A DNA stretch of 10,848 nucleotides from Sulfuriferula multivorans. GTDB taxonomy: Bacteria; Pseudomonadota; Gammaproteobacteria; Burkholderiales; Thiobacillaceae. Positions 1 through 6,962 of the stretch are shown one piece after another. Numbering within the stretch: position 1 is the first letter of the stretch; the number at the start of each line of letters is the position of its first letter. The stretch lies in assembly GCA_010365175.1 (NCBI GenBank), contig JAAFGW010000078.1:1-10848 (forward strand), in the 5' to 3' direction. The notes beneath the pieces were generated by a model. The model did not search any database, was not told the DNA's origin, and saw only the letters and a list, made by a program, of their open reading frames with translations. The position numbers and the translations under genes are program-made.

Positions 1-2
1 GG

Positions 3-62
3 GTCGAAGCCAACTTTGTTCTGGCTATCGACGATTTAATCGGTTTGGGTGTTGAGTCATGA
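3..62 (+). CDS. 3' end of an unidentified convergent gene (partial)
   Basis: Reading in frame from position 3 gives 19 codons ending in TGA at 60-62; the last residues are AIDDLIGLGVES. The other two plus-strand frames also stop within this stretch, but only this one is followed by a plausible gene end: a bidirectional terminator lies about 65 bp downstream. The fragment is too short to assign to a family. The acidic, leucine-rich tail loosely resembles the C-terminus of HAD-type phosphatases, but this is only an impression. It would be transcribed towards the atp operon. It could also be chance open sequence. Confidence 0.4.
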   Translation, partial: VEANFVLAIDDLIGLGVES

Positions 63-127
63 CTTCAAATACCTTTTTTTCATCTGAGAAACCACTGCAA
101 AGTAGTTTTGATCAACTTTCTTTCTCC

Positions 128-157
128 AAAAAAAAGCAACCAGATGGTTGCCTTTTT
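128..157. terminator. bidirectional Rho-independent terminator
   Basis: GCAACC (136-141) and GGTTGC (146-151) form a 6-bp stem with the 4-nt loop AGAT. An A-tract (128-135) precedes the stem and a T-tract (153-157) follows it. Read on the minus strand, the A-tract becomes an eight-base T-tract after the hairpin, ending the atp operon 24-50 bp past the atpC stop. Read on the plus strand, the shorter T-tract ends the convergent gene. The minus-strand terminator looks the stronger because of its longer T run. Confidence 0.85.
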
Positions 158-180
158 ATCCCGACTTTAACGAATCAGTT

Positions 181-597
181 CTACTTTCGCAGCTTCTTGA
201 TTGCTGCAAGTTGGGCTACGGCTTGTGCCAGTTCAATTTGAGCTTGCGCATAGTCGATACTCGCTGCCTTGTCCTTCATGGCTTCTTCGGCTGCATGCAT
301 GGCTTCGAGGGCTTTGGCTTCGTCGAGGTCGGCCCCGCGAATGGCGGAGTCCGACAGGATGGTTACCGTGTTGGGCTGCACTTCAAGAATCCCGCCAGAC
401 ACGTAGACCAGCTCTTCTTCTTCCTGATTCGGCACCTTGATCCGCACGGCACCGGGTTTGAGCGTGGTCAACAGAGGAGTGTGACGCGGATATATTCCGA
501 GCTCACCACGCTGGCCGGGGGCGATTACCACTTCGGCAGGGCCGGAGTAGAGCGATTTTTCTGCGCTGACGATATCAACGTGTATGGTCATGGCCAT
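181..597 (-). CDS. atpC: F1Fo ATP synthase epsilon subunit
   Basis: Epsilon subunit of the F1 central stalk. It couples gamma rotation to the c-ring and can inhibit ATP hydrolysis through its C-terminal helices. The 138-residue product matches the usual length (about 139 aa in E. coli). The N-terminal part (about 1-85) is the beta-sandwich domain, with family features such as PGQRGELGIYPRHTPLLT. The remainder is the alanine-rich helical hairpin ending in KKLRK. Two in-frame ATGs lie two codons apart; AAGG seven bases before the first favours the MAMTIHVDI start. It is the last gene of the atp operon, 76 bp after atpD and just before a strong terminator. Confidence 0.96.
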   Translation of the reverse strand: MAMTIHVDIVSAEKSLYSGPAEVVIAPGQRGELGIYPRHTPLLTTLKPGAVRIKVPNQEEEELVYVSGGILEVQPNTVTILSDSAIRGADLDEAKALEAMHAAEEAMKDKAASIDYAQAQIELAQAVAQLAAIKKLRK

Positions 598-604
598 GGT
601 TTAA

Positions 605-608
605 CCTT
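605..608 (-). promoter_or_regulatory. atpC ribosome binding site
   Basis: On the minus strand AAGG lies 7 nt before the ATG at 597 and 13 nt before the alternative ATG at 591. The spacing favours the upstream start. The site is weak compared with AGGAG in front of atpE. Confidence 0.55.
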
Positions 609-622
609 GTATGGGCTGGGAC

Positions 623-661
623 GGGGCGAGCACACAAATCTGAGCTTGCTTACTGCTCCCC
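623..661 (-). promoter_or_regulatory. hairpin in the atpD-atpC intergenic region
   Basis: On the minus-strand RNA GGGGAGCA (from 661-654) can pair with TGCTCGCCCC (from 632-623): about 8 bp with a one-base G bulge and a loop of roughly 21 nt. No T-run follows, so it is not an intrinsic terminator. It could stabilise the upstream mRNA or lower atpC expression relative to atpD (three beta subunits are needed per epsilon). The role is inferred; only the complementarity is seen. Confidence 0.4.
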
Positions 662-673
662 GAATCCTGCACT

Positions 674-2053
674 TTACTGAATTGTCTTCGCTTTTTCGAC
701 AGCTTCTTCGATGCCGCCGACCATGTAAAAGGCCTGTTCGGGCAAGTGGTCATACTCACCCTCCACAATTGCCTTGAAACCGGCAATGGTCTCCTTCAGG
801 GTGACGTACTTGCCGGGCGCGCCGGTAAACACTTCAGCAACGAAGAAAGGCTGCGACAGGAAGCGCTGTATTTTACGGGCGCGCGTGACGGCCAGCTTGT
901 CTTCAGGCGACAGTTCATCCATACCCAGAATCGCGATGATGTCGCGTAATTCCTTGTATTTCTGCAGGGTGCCCTGAACTGCACGCGCTACGCTATAGTG
1001 CTCTTCGCCAACGACTTGCGGATCGAGAATACGCGAGGTCGAATCGAGCGGGTCCACCGCCGGGTAAATACCCAGCTCGGCAACCTGACGACTCAGCACC
1101 AGGGTTGCATCCAGGTGGGCAAAGGTCGTAGCGGGCGAAGGGTCGGTCAAGTCATCCGCTGGCACATAGACGGCCTGGAACGAAGTAATCGAGCCGGTAC
1201 GCGTCGAGGTGATGCGCTCCTGCAAGCGGCCCATTTCATCAGCCAGCGTAGGCTGGTAGCCCACGGCGGACGGCATACGGCCCAGCAGTGCGGACACTTC
1301 GGTGCCGGCCAGGGTGTATCGGTAGATGTTGTCGACGAACAGCAGCACGTCACGTCCTTCGTCGCGGAAGTTCTCAGCCATGGTCAGGCCGGTCAGCGCA
1401 ACGCGCAGACGGTTGCCGGGAGGCTCGTTCATCTGGCCGTAAACCAGCGCCACTTTGTCGAGCACGCCGCCGTCTTTCATTTCGTGATAGAAGTCGTTGC
1501 CCTCACGGGTCCGTTCACCCACGCCGGCAAACACCGAGAAGCCGGAGTGCGCAACCGCAATGTTGCGGATCAGCTCCATCAGCGTCACGGTCTTGCCTAC
1601 ACCGGCGCCGCCGAACAGGCCGACTTTACCGCCCTTGGCGATCGGCATGATCAGGTCGATCACCTTGATGCCGGTTTCCAGAATCTCAACCGAGGTAGCT
1701 TGATCGGCATAGGCCGGTGGCTTGCGGTGGATCGGCATCAGCTTGTCGGCATTAACCGGACCCGCATCATCAATTGGCTCGCCCAGCACGTTCATGATGC
1801 GGCCGAGTGTGGCTTGACCCACCGGAACCATGATCGGGTTGCCGGTTGCAAGGACTTCCATACCACGGCGCAGGCCGTCGGTGGAACCCATCGCAATGGC
1901 ACGCACAACACCGTCACCTAGCTGCTGCTGAACTTCCAGCGTCAGTTCGGGAGTTTGCATTTTCAGCGCTTCGAAGATCCCGGGCATGGAATCACGTGAA
2001 AATTCCACGTCTACCACTGCACCAATGATCTGAACAATTTTACCGTTGCTCAT
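674..2053 (-). CDS. atpD: F1Fo ATP synthase beta subunit (catalytic)
   Basis: Catalytic subunit of F1, making ATP from ADP and phosphate at the alpha/beta interfaces (EC 7.1.2.2). The full 459-residue chain has the N-terminal beta-barrel, the nucleotide-binding domain and the C-terminal helical domain. Walker A GGAGVGKT is at 148-155 (Lys154). The catalytic glutamate lies in GERTREGND (Glu180, Arg181), Walker B in LLFVDNIYR (Asp241), and the DELSPED lever that contacts gamma at 379-385. Each sits one residue before its E. coli counterpart. The ATG has AGGA 7 nt upstream. It lies between atpG and atpC in the standard order. Nothing is missing or unusual in the protein. Confidence 0.99.
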   Translation of the reverse strand: MSNGKIVQIIGAVVDVEFSRDSMPGIFEALKMQTPELTLEVQQQLGDGVVRAIAMGSTDGLRRGMEVLATGNPIMVPVGQATLGRIMNVLGEPIDDAGPVNADKLMPIHRKPPAYADQATSVEILETGIKVIDLIMPIAKGGKVGLFGGAGVGKTVTLMELIRNIAVAHSGFSVFAGVGERTREGNDFYHEMKDGGVLDKVALVYGQMNEPPGNRLRVALTGLTMAENFRDEGRDVLLFVDNIYRYTLAGTEVSALLGRMPSAVGYQPTLADEMGRLQERITSTRTGSITSFQAVYVPADDLTDPSPATTFAHLDATLVLSRQVAELGIYPAVDPLDSTSRILDPQVVGEEHYSVARAVQGTLQKYKELRDIIAILGMDELSPEDKLAVTRARKIQRFLSQPFFVAEVFTGAPGKYVTLKETIAGFKAIVEGEYDHLPEQAFYMVGGIEEAVEKAKTIQ

Positions 2054-2110
2054 GCTTGTTTCCTAAGAAGATTAAATTCTGTGGTTGCCTGATTCATTGC
2101 TTTGGCACGC

Positions 2111-2983
2111 TTAAACTGCTGCTGCGCCTGCCACAATTTCTGACAGTTCCTTGGTAATCGCGGCCTGGCGGGTTTTGTTATAAACCAGCTTCAATTCGCC
2201 GATCACGTCCTTGGCGTTGTCAGACGCGGCTTTCATTGCAACCATTCGGGCCGACTGCTCGCAGGCGATGTTTTCTGCAACGCCCTGATACACCAATGAC
2301 TCGATGTAGCGCATCAGCATGCCATCCACCACCGGCTGGGCATCGGGTTCGTAGATATAATCCCAATGCGTTTTAAGGCTGGCTTCGTCGGCATCTTCCT
2401 GCCGGGTCAGCGGCAGTAGTTGGGTCAGCGTCGGCTCTTGCTTCATCGTGTTGACGAAGCGGTTGTAGCTGATGTACAGCGCATCGATTTTGCCTGCCAG
2501 ATACGCGTCCAGCATGACCTTGACCGGACCGATCAGCTTGTCCATGTGCGGCGTGTCACCCAGGCCCGTAACCTGTGACGCCACATTGGCACTCAGGCGC
2601 TGCATGAAACCCAGGCCTTTGTTGCCGATAGCGGTGACATCAATCTCGACACCGGCGGCGTCCCACTGCTTCATCTGGCCCACCACCATGCGGAAAATGT
2701 TGGTGTTAAGCCCCCCACACAATCCCTTGTCGGAGCTGACCACAATCAGGCCCACGCGCTTGACGTTTTCACGCGCCATCACAAACGGATGCTTGTATTC
2801 CGTGTGCGCATAGGCCAAGTGAGTCGCCACGCGGGCGATTTTTTCAGCGTACGGGCGCGCAGCTTTCATCCGCTCCTGTGCCTTACGCATTTTGGACGCC
2901 GCAACCATTTCCATGGCCTTGGTGATCTTGCGCGTGTTTTCAACGCTCTTGATCTTGGTCCGTATCTCTTTTCCGGCTGCCAT
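2111..2983 (-). CDS. atpG: F1Fo ATP synthase gamma subunit
   Basis: Central rotor shaft of F1, transmitting c-ring rotation to the catalytic sites. The product has 290 residues, close to the 287 of E. coli. The N-terminal helix starts with the conserved KEIRTKIKSVENTRKITKAM and continues through MVAASKMRKAQ. The central Rossmann-like domain carries SSDKGLCGGLN (83-93). The C-terminal helix contains the typical ARMVAMKAASDNA followed by YNKTRQAAIT, forming the coiled coil with the N-terminal helix. AAGGAG lies 5 nt before the ATG. The gene follows atpA after 44 bp and precedes atpD by 57 bp. Confidence 0.98.
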   Translation of the reverse strand: MAAGKEIRTKIKSVENTRKITKAMEMVAASKMRKAQERMKAARPYAEKIARVATHLAYAHTEYKHPFVMARENVKRVGLIVVSSDKGLCGGLNTNIFRMVVGQMKQWDAAGVEIDVTAIGNKGLGFMQRLSANVASQVTGLGDTPHMDKLIGPVKVMLDAYLAGKIDALYISYNRFVNTMKQEPTLTQLLPLTRQEDADEASLKTHWDYIYEPDAQPVVDGMLMRYIESLVYQGVAENIACEQSARMVAMKAASDNAKDVIGELKLVYNKTRQAAITKELSEIVAGAAAV

Positions 2984-3027
2984 CCTTACTCCTTAAACCA
3001 GCGGCTGCTAATCAACGCGGTCTATAT

Positions 3028-4569
3028 TTAATAGACGCCGGTTTTCTTGAACTCTTCTACCGCGGCGGTGAGTGCCTTTTCATTGGCCTCGTCCAGTTTG
3101 CCCGTGGTTTCGATGGTGTCCATGATGGTGGCGTACTTGGACTTCATGAATGCCATCAGCGCGGATTCAAACGGCAGAATCTTGATGATTTCGACATCGT
3201 CCATGTAGCCCTTGTTGACGGCAAACAGGGTCAAGGCCATTTGCGAAACCGACATCGGCGAGTACTGCGCCTGCTTCATCAGTTCGGTGACGCGACGGCC
3301 ACGCTCCAGCTGCTTGCGGGTGGCCTCGTCAAGGTCGGAGGCAAACTGGGCAAAGGCCGCGAGTTCGCGGTATTGCGCCAGTGCCAGTCGCGTACCGCCG
3401 CCGAGGTTTTTGATGACCTTGGTTTGCGCTGCGCCACCAACGCGAGACACCGACAAACCGGCGTTGATCGCGGGACGGATACCGGCGTTGAACAAGTCGG
3501 TTTCCAGGAAGATCTGGCCGTCGGTAATCGAAATCACGTTGGTCGGGACGAAAGCGGACACGTCGCCTGCTTGCGTTTCGATAATAGGCAGCGCAGTCAG
3601 CGAACCGGTTTTGCCTTTGACGGCGCCATTGGTCATTTTTTCCACGTAATCAGCATTCACGCGTGCCGCGCGCTCAAGCAGACGCGAGTGCAGGTAGAAT
3701 ACGTCGCCGGGATACGCTTCACGGCCTGGCGGACGACGCAGCAACAACGAAACCTGGCGATACGCCCAAGCCTGTTTGGTCAGGTCGTCATAGACGATCA
3801 GCGCGTCTTCGCCGAGGTCACGGAAATATTCGCCCATGGTGCAACCGGAGTACGGTGCAATGTACTGCATCGCAGCCGCGTCAGCCGCGGTGGCGGCAAC
3901 CACAATCGTGTGATCCATCGCGCCGTGCTCTTCCAGCTTGCGCACAACGTTGGCCACCGAAGAAGCTTTCTGACCGATGGCGACGTAAATACACTTCACG
4001 CCGGTGCCCTTCTGGTTGATGATAGCGTCGATCGCGACAGCCGTTTTGCCGGTCTGACGATCGCCAATGATCAGTTCGCGCTGACCACGGCCCACCGGCA
4101 CCATGGCGTCGATCGACTTGAGCCCGGTTTGCACCGGCTGGTCCACTGATTTACGTTCGATCACGCCGGGCGCAATGCGCTCGATCGGCATGGTCTTTTC
4201 CGCAACGATTGGTCCCTTGGCATCGATCGGCTGACCCAGCGAGTTCACCACGCGGCCAAGCAGGCCACGGCCGACCGGCACTTCCAGAATGCGGCCGGTG
4301 CATTTGGCAACGTCGCCTTCCTTGATATGTTCGTAGTCGCCCAGAATCACGGCGCCGACAGAGTCGCGCTCGAGGTTCAGTGCCACACCGAAGGTGTTGC
4401 CCGGCATTTCGATCATTTCACCCGACATCACGTCGGACAACCCATGAATGCGGACGATACCGTCGGTGACGGACACGATCGTTCCCTGGGTGCGCATTTC
4501 GCTGGCAACACCGAAGTTTTCGATCTTGGCTTTAATCAGTTCGCTGATTTCGCTTGGATTCAATTGCAT
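3028..4569 (-). CDS. atpA: F1Fo ATP synthase alpha subunit
   Basis: Non-catalytic nucleotide-binding subunit of the alpha3beta3 ring, which supplies the arginine finger to the catalytic site. The 513-residue length equals E. coli AtpA, and key residues fall at the same numbers. These are Walker A GDRQTGKT at 169-176 (Lys175), Walker B ending in VYDD (Asp261) and the arginine finger Arg376 in SVSRVGGAAQ. The N-terminus (MQLNPSEISELIKAKI) is the helix that binds delta. The ATG is preceded by GGAG at 8 nt, next to a small hairpin. It sits between atpH and atpG. No anomalies were seen. Confidence 0.99.
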   Translation of the reverse strand: MQLNPSEISELIKAKIENFGVASEMRTQGTIVSVTDGIVRIHGLSDVMSGEMIEMPGNTFGVALNLERDSVGAVILGDYEHIKEGDVAKCTGRILEVPVGRGLLGRVVNSLGQPIDAKGPIVAEKTMPIERIAPGVIERKSVDQPVQTGLKSIDAMVPVGRGQRELIIGDRQTGKTAVAIDAIINQKGTGVKCIYVAIGQKASSVANVVRKLEEHGAMDHTIVVAATAADAAAMQYIAPYSGCTMGEYFRDLGEDALIVYDDLTKQAWAYRQVSLLLRRPPGREAYPGDVFYLHSRLLERAARVNADYVEKMTNGAVKGKTGSLTALPIIETQAGDVSAFVPTNVISITDGQIFLETDLFNAGIRPAINAGLSVSRVGGAAQTKVIKNLGGGTRLALAQYRELAAFAQFASDLDEATRKQLERGRRVTELMKQAQYSPMSVSQMALTLFAVNKGYMDDVEIIKILPFESALMAFMKSKYATIMDTIETTGKLDEANEKALTAAVEEFKKTGVY

Positions 4570-4581
4570 TGTGTGTTCTCC

Positions 4582-4595
4582 GAACCGTGAGGTTC
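4582..4595 (-). promoter_or_regulatory. small hairpin abutting the atpA ribosome binding site
   Basis: GAACC (minus strand, from 4595-4591) pairs with GGTTC (from 4586-4582) around the 4-nt loop TCAC. The GGAG Shine-Dalgarno of atpA (4578-4581) follows the stem directly. The stem leaves GGAG exposed. A small leader hairpin next to the site could protect or present it. The function is inferred. Confidence 0.35.
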
Positions 4596-4630
4596 CGATA
4601 AATATGAGTACTAAATTAGCCTAAGCCGCG

Positions 4631-5167
4631 TTATCCCTGCAGGGCAAAAGACATGCGCTGCAAGCGCCCTTTCACCGAGCCGTCTATCACCTGGTCGCCG
4701 ATTGCAATCACCGCGCCGCCGATCAACTCGGCATCGACCGCAACCTGCACCGTCACCGCACGGTTGAACCGGGCTTTCAGCCCAGCCACCAGCTCGTCTA
4801 GCTGTGCTTGCGTCAGTTCCTGCGCGCTGGTAATCGTTGCCTCAACCGTGCTTTCGGCGTTGGCTTTTAGCGATTCAAACTGCACGCCGATCTCCGGCAA
4901 CACGGTCAAGCGGCCATTTTCGGCCAGCACCTTGACGAAGTTTGCACCGCGCTCGCCCAAGCTTGTGCCGGCGACGTCGATGACCAAACCCGCCACGCGA
5001 TCTGACGACACCGCGGGGTCGGCAATCAAACGTGCCACTTGCGCATCCGAGACAATCATGGCCAAGCTTGCAACGCGTGACGACCAACCCGCCAGGTCGT
5101 TTTCTCCCTGCGCCATACGGAAAACCGCATCAGCGTAGGGACGTGCCAGGGTAGACAGTTCGCTCAT
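4631..5167 (-). CDS. atpH: F1Fo ATP synthase delta subunit
   Basis: Peripheral-stalk subunit (OSCP type) joining the b dimer to the top of the alpha3beta3 head. The 178-residue product has the family layout. An N-terminal helical bundle begins with LARPYADAVFRMA. The conserved C-terminal stretch LIGGAVIAIGDQVIDGSVKGRLQRM shows the hallmark glycine and Asp-Gly residues. It starts 3 bp after the atpF stop with only a weak purine patch upstream, so its translation is probably coupled to atpF. A 61-bp gap separates it from atpA. Confidence 0.97.
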   Translation of the reverse strand: MSELSTLARPYADAVFRMAQGENDLAGWSSRVASLAMIVSDAQVARLIADPAVSSDRVAGLVIDVAGTSLGERGANFVKVLAENGRLTVLPEIGVQFESLKANAESTVEATITSAQELTQAQLDELVAGLKARFNRAVTVQVAVDAELIGGAVIAIGDQVIDGSVKGRLQRMSFALQG

Positions 5168-5170
5168 GGC

Positions 5171-5641
5171 TTAAAGCTCGGCTTTCAGCTGGCCCAACAG
5201 GTCAGCATGCGTTTGCGCGTTAACTTCACGACGCAGGATTTTTTCCGCCCCGGCTACAGCCAGCGCAGCAACCTGTTCACGCAGACCTTCACGTGCACGG
5301 TTGGCTTCCTGGTCGATCGTCGCTTGGGCAGCCGCAATCTGACGATCGCCTTCTTCCTTGGCCGCGCTTTTCGCCTCGTCGACGATCTGCGCTGCACGCT
5401 TCTCAGCCTGGGCAATCACTTCACCCGCTTGCGACTTGGCTTCGCGCAGATTTTCACTGGCTTTTTTAGCCGCCAGTTCCAACTCGTGCTTACCGCGGTC
5501 ACCAGCTGCCAGGCCGTCAGCAATTTGTTTCTTGCGCGTTTCGAGCGCATTCATGATCGGAGGCCACACGTACTTCATGCAGAACCACACGAATAAAATA
5601 AACGTGATGGACTGGCCGATCAAAGTTGCGTTGAAATTCAT
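5171..5641 (-). CDS. atpF: F1Fo ATP synthase b subunit
   Basis: Stator stalk subunit, forming a dimer anchored in the membrane that holds F1 through delta. The product has 156 residues, as in E. coli. It has one N-terminal membrane segment (about 5-27, rich in Ile, Phe and Val, with the cytoplasmic-edge VWPPIM motif). A long charged, alanine-rich helix follows, typical of the parallel coiled coil. Only one b-type gene is present, with no b' paralogue, as expected for this group. AAGGTG lies 5 nt before the ATG. It follows atpE after 48 bp and nearly touches atpH. Confidence 0.97.
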   Translation of the reverse strand: MNFNATLIGQSITFILFVWFCMKYVWPPIMNALETRKKQIADGLAAGDRGKHELELAAKKASENLREAKSQAGEVIAQAEKRAAQIVDEAKSAAKEEGDRQIAAAQATIDQEANRAREGLREQVAALAVAGAEKILRREVNAQTHADLLGQLKAEL

Positions 5642-5689
5642 ATCCGCACCTTTATTGAGGAGTTAGACAAGATCCGAATAACCCGTGAA

Positions 5690-5929
5690 TTAACCGGCAA
5701 CGGCAAACAGAACGTACATGGCCAGACCGACAGCGATCATCGGCACGGCGTCAACCAGACCCATGACGATGAAGAACTGGGTACGCAGCATCGGGATCAG
5801 TTCGGGCTGACGGGCAGCGCCTTCGAGAAAGCGGCCACCCAGGATGCCGATACCCACCGCAGCGCCGAGTGCGCCCAGGCCCATCATCAATGCACCAGCG
5901 ATGAACAGCACGGCTTGAGTCATTTCCAT
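5690..5929 (-). CDS. atpE: F1Fo ATP synthase c subunit (proteolipid)
   Basis: Rotor-ring subunit that carries protons across the membrane. The 79-residue hairpin has two membrane helices. Helix 1 contains the glycine-rich GALGAAVGIGILGG, the polar loop is ARQPELIP, and helix 2 holds the essential carboxylate Asp60 in GLVDAVPMIAVG (Asp61 in E. coli). The Na+-binding pattern of Ilyobacter-type rings (Glu plus Ser on helix 2, Gln on helix 1) is absent, so H+ coupling is expected. AGGAG 6 nt before the first ATG selects the MEMTQAV start over the internal Met3. A U-rich leader precedes it, fitting the high copy number needed for the ring. Confidence 0.98.
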   Translation of the reverse strand: MEMTQAVLFIAGALMMGLGALGAAVGIGILGGRFLEGAARQPELIPMLRTQFFIVMGLVDAVPMIAVGLAMYVLFAVAG

Positions 5930-5935
5930 TTGTTG

Positions 5936-5974
5936 CTCCTAAAAAGTAAAAATTAAAGTTAAAAACAAAAAAAA
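5936..5974 (-). promoter_or_regulatory. atpE translation initiation region with U-rich enhancer-like tract
   Basis: On the RNA strand AGGAG (from 5940-5936) sits 6 nt before the atpE ATG. Immediately upstream, 26 of 34 bases (5941-5974) are U, including one run of eight. E. coli atpE is known to have a U-rich translational enhancer in the same place, attributed to ribosomal protein S1 and the standby ribosome. This would raise c-subunit synthesis over its neighbours. Composition and position are seen; function is by analogy. Confidence 0.6.
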
Positions 5975-6001
5975 CAGATGCGTTAAAAAATACAATCGAA
6001 A

Positions 6002-6868
6002 TTAGTGATGCTCAGCGTGCGCCATGTCCAGATACACAATGGTCAGCGTCATGAAGATAAAGGCCTGCAGGGTAATGATCAGGATGTGGAACACCGCCCA
6101 CGCCCATTGCAACGTACCGCCAAACACCGCCAGGATCCAGCCGCCGCCAAACATCAGCGCAATCAGGATGAAGATCATTTCACCGGCGTACATGTTGCCG
6201 AAGAGTCGCAGCGCCAGCGAAATCGGCTTGGCGATCAGTCCCACGCCCTCAAGCAGCAGGTTGATCGGCATGAACACCAGATATTTCAGAATAGGGTTTT
6301 TAGCCTGGAAGGGCTGGAAGGCCAGTTCGGCGAAAAAGCCACCGGATCCTTTCATTTTGACGCTGTAGAACAGCACCAGAAAGAAGATCGATAACGACAT
6401 GCCAAAGGTCACGTTGGGGTCGGTTGACGGCACCACTTTAAGATACGGCACGCCCGCCATCGACGCGGCATAGGGCAGCCAGTCAACCGGGATCAGGTCC
6501 ATCGCGTTCATCAGGAAAACCCAGATGAATACCGTCAGCGCGAGTGGCGCCACCATGGCATTCTTGTAGGAGAACGAGCCGCGAACGGAATGGTCGATGA
6601 ATTCAACAATCCACTCAACAAAGTTTTGCAGGCCTGCGGGCACGCCGGTGGTGGCTTTCTTGGCCGCCAAGCGGAAGAAGAACAGGAACAACACGCCCAA
6701 ACCAATCGAAAACAGCATGCTGTCGACGTTGATCGCCCAGAAGCCCATGGCTTTGGCTTCTGCTGCGCCATGAGCAATGCCCCAGGTGCCGTCTGCATGC
6801 TGACCATAGGTCAGGTTTTGCAGGTGGTGCTTGATGTATTCGCCAGAGGAAGCGTATTCCGTTGCCAT
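6002..6868 (-). CDS. atpB: F1Fo ATP synthase a subunit
   Basis: Membrane stator subunit that forms the two proton half-channels beside the c-ring. From the ATG at 6868 the product has 288 residues with several hydrophobic segments. The essential arginine is Arg221 in ISLALRLFGNMYAGE (E. coli Arg210), followed by Glu230. Gln268 in ITLQAFIFMTL corresponds to E. coli Gln252. The N-terminus MATEYASSGEYIKHHLQ is typical of proteobacterial homologues. The frame stays open upstream to a GTG at 6916, but that extension (MHRKCPFKTHLLNLTT) would fall within the leader hairpin and is unlike the family. The Shine-Dalgarno before 6868 is weak. Confidence 0.95.
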   Translation of the reverse strand: MATEYASSGEYIKHHLQNLTYGQHADGTWGIAHGAAEAKAMGFWAINVDSMLFSIGLGVLFLFFFRLAAKKATTGVPAGLQNFVEWIVEFIDHSVRGSFSYKNAMVAPLALTVFIWVFLMNAMDLIPVDWLPYAASMAGVPYLKVVPSTDPNVTFGMSLSIFFLVLFYSVKMKGSGGFFAELAFQPFQAKNPILKYLVFMPINLLLEGVGLIAKPISLALRLFGNMYAGEMIFILIALMFGGGWILAVFGGTLQWAWAVFHILIITLQAFIFMTLTIVYLDMAHAEHH

Positions 6869-6890
6869 AGTGGTCAAATTCAATAAGTGA

Positions 6891-6927
6891 GTTTTGAATG
6901 GACACTTTCTGTGCACCCATTCAAAAC
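6891..6927 (-). repeat. 11-bp perfect inverted repeat in the atpI-atpB leader
   Basis: GTTTTGAATGG at 6891-6901 is matched by its exact reverse complement CCATTCAAAAC at 6917-6927, with 15 nt between. In the RNA the interior can extend the stem by four pairs (GCAC with GTGT) around the loop AGAAA, leaving a two-base bulge. The structure ends 22 nt before the atpB ATG. No T-run follows, so it is not an intrinsic terminator. It could be a processing or stability element that sets atpI apart from the structural genes, or a protein-binding operator. The role is unknown. Confidence 0.75.
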
Positions 6928-6962
6928 CAACCTTGGTTATGCCTGCCGAAGTGACAGACTGA

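Noticed and set aside
148..777. 209-codon plus-strand open frame across atpC and the atpD end
   Set aside because: It begins in the terminator hairpin and overlaps two certain minus-strand genes. No ribosome site or family resemblance was seen.
998..1921. 307-codon open frame on the plus strand opposite atpD
   Set aside because: Antisense shadow of a highly conserved GC-rich gene. Its translation has no recognisable domain and atpD on the other strand is certain.
3241..4149. 302-codon open frame on the plus strand opposite atpA
   Set aside because: Antisense shadow of atpA, with no recognisable domains and a composition rich in Arg and His, as expected from the complementary frame.
5280..5300. 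TTCACGTG in atpF as a parS-like site
   Set aside because: Only 9 of 16 consensus positions match, no better than chance for this length of sequence.
5941..5974. T-rich stretch read as an intrinsic terminator between atpB and atpE
   Set aside because: No stem precedes the T-runs, and stopping here would cut the operon before its most highly needed subunit.
6869..6916. N-terminal extension of AtpB from a GTG start
   Set aside because: The extra 16 residues are unlike AtpB N-termini and their coding sequence includes half of the leader inverted repeat. The ATG at 6868 gives the family-typical MATEYASSGEYIKHH.
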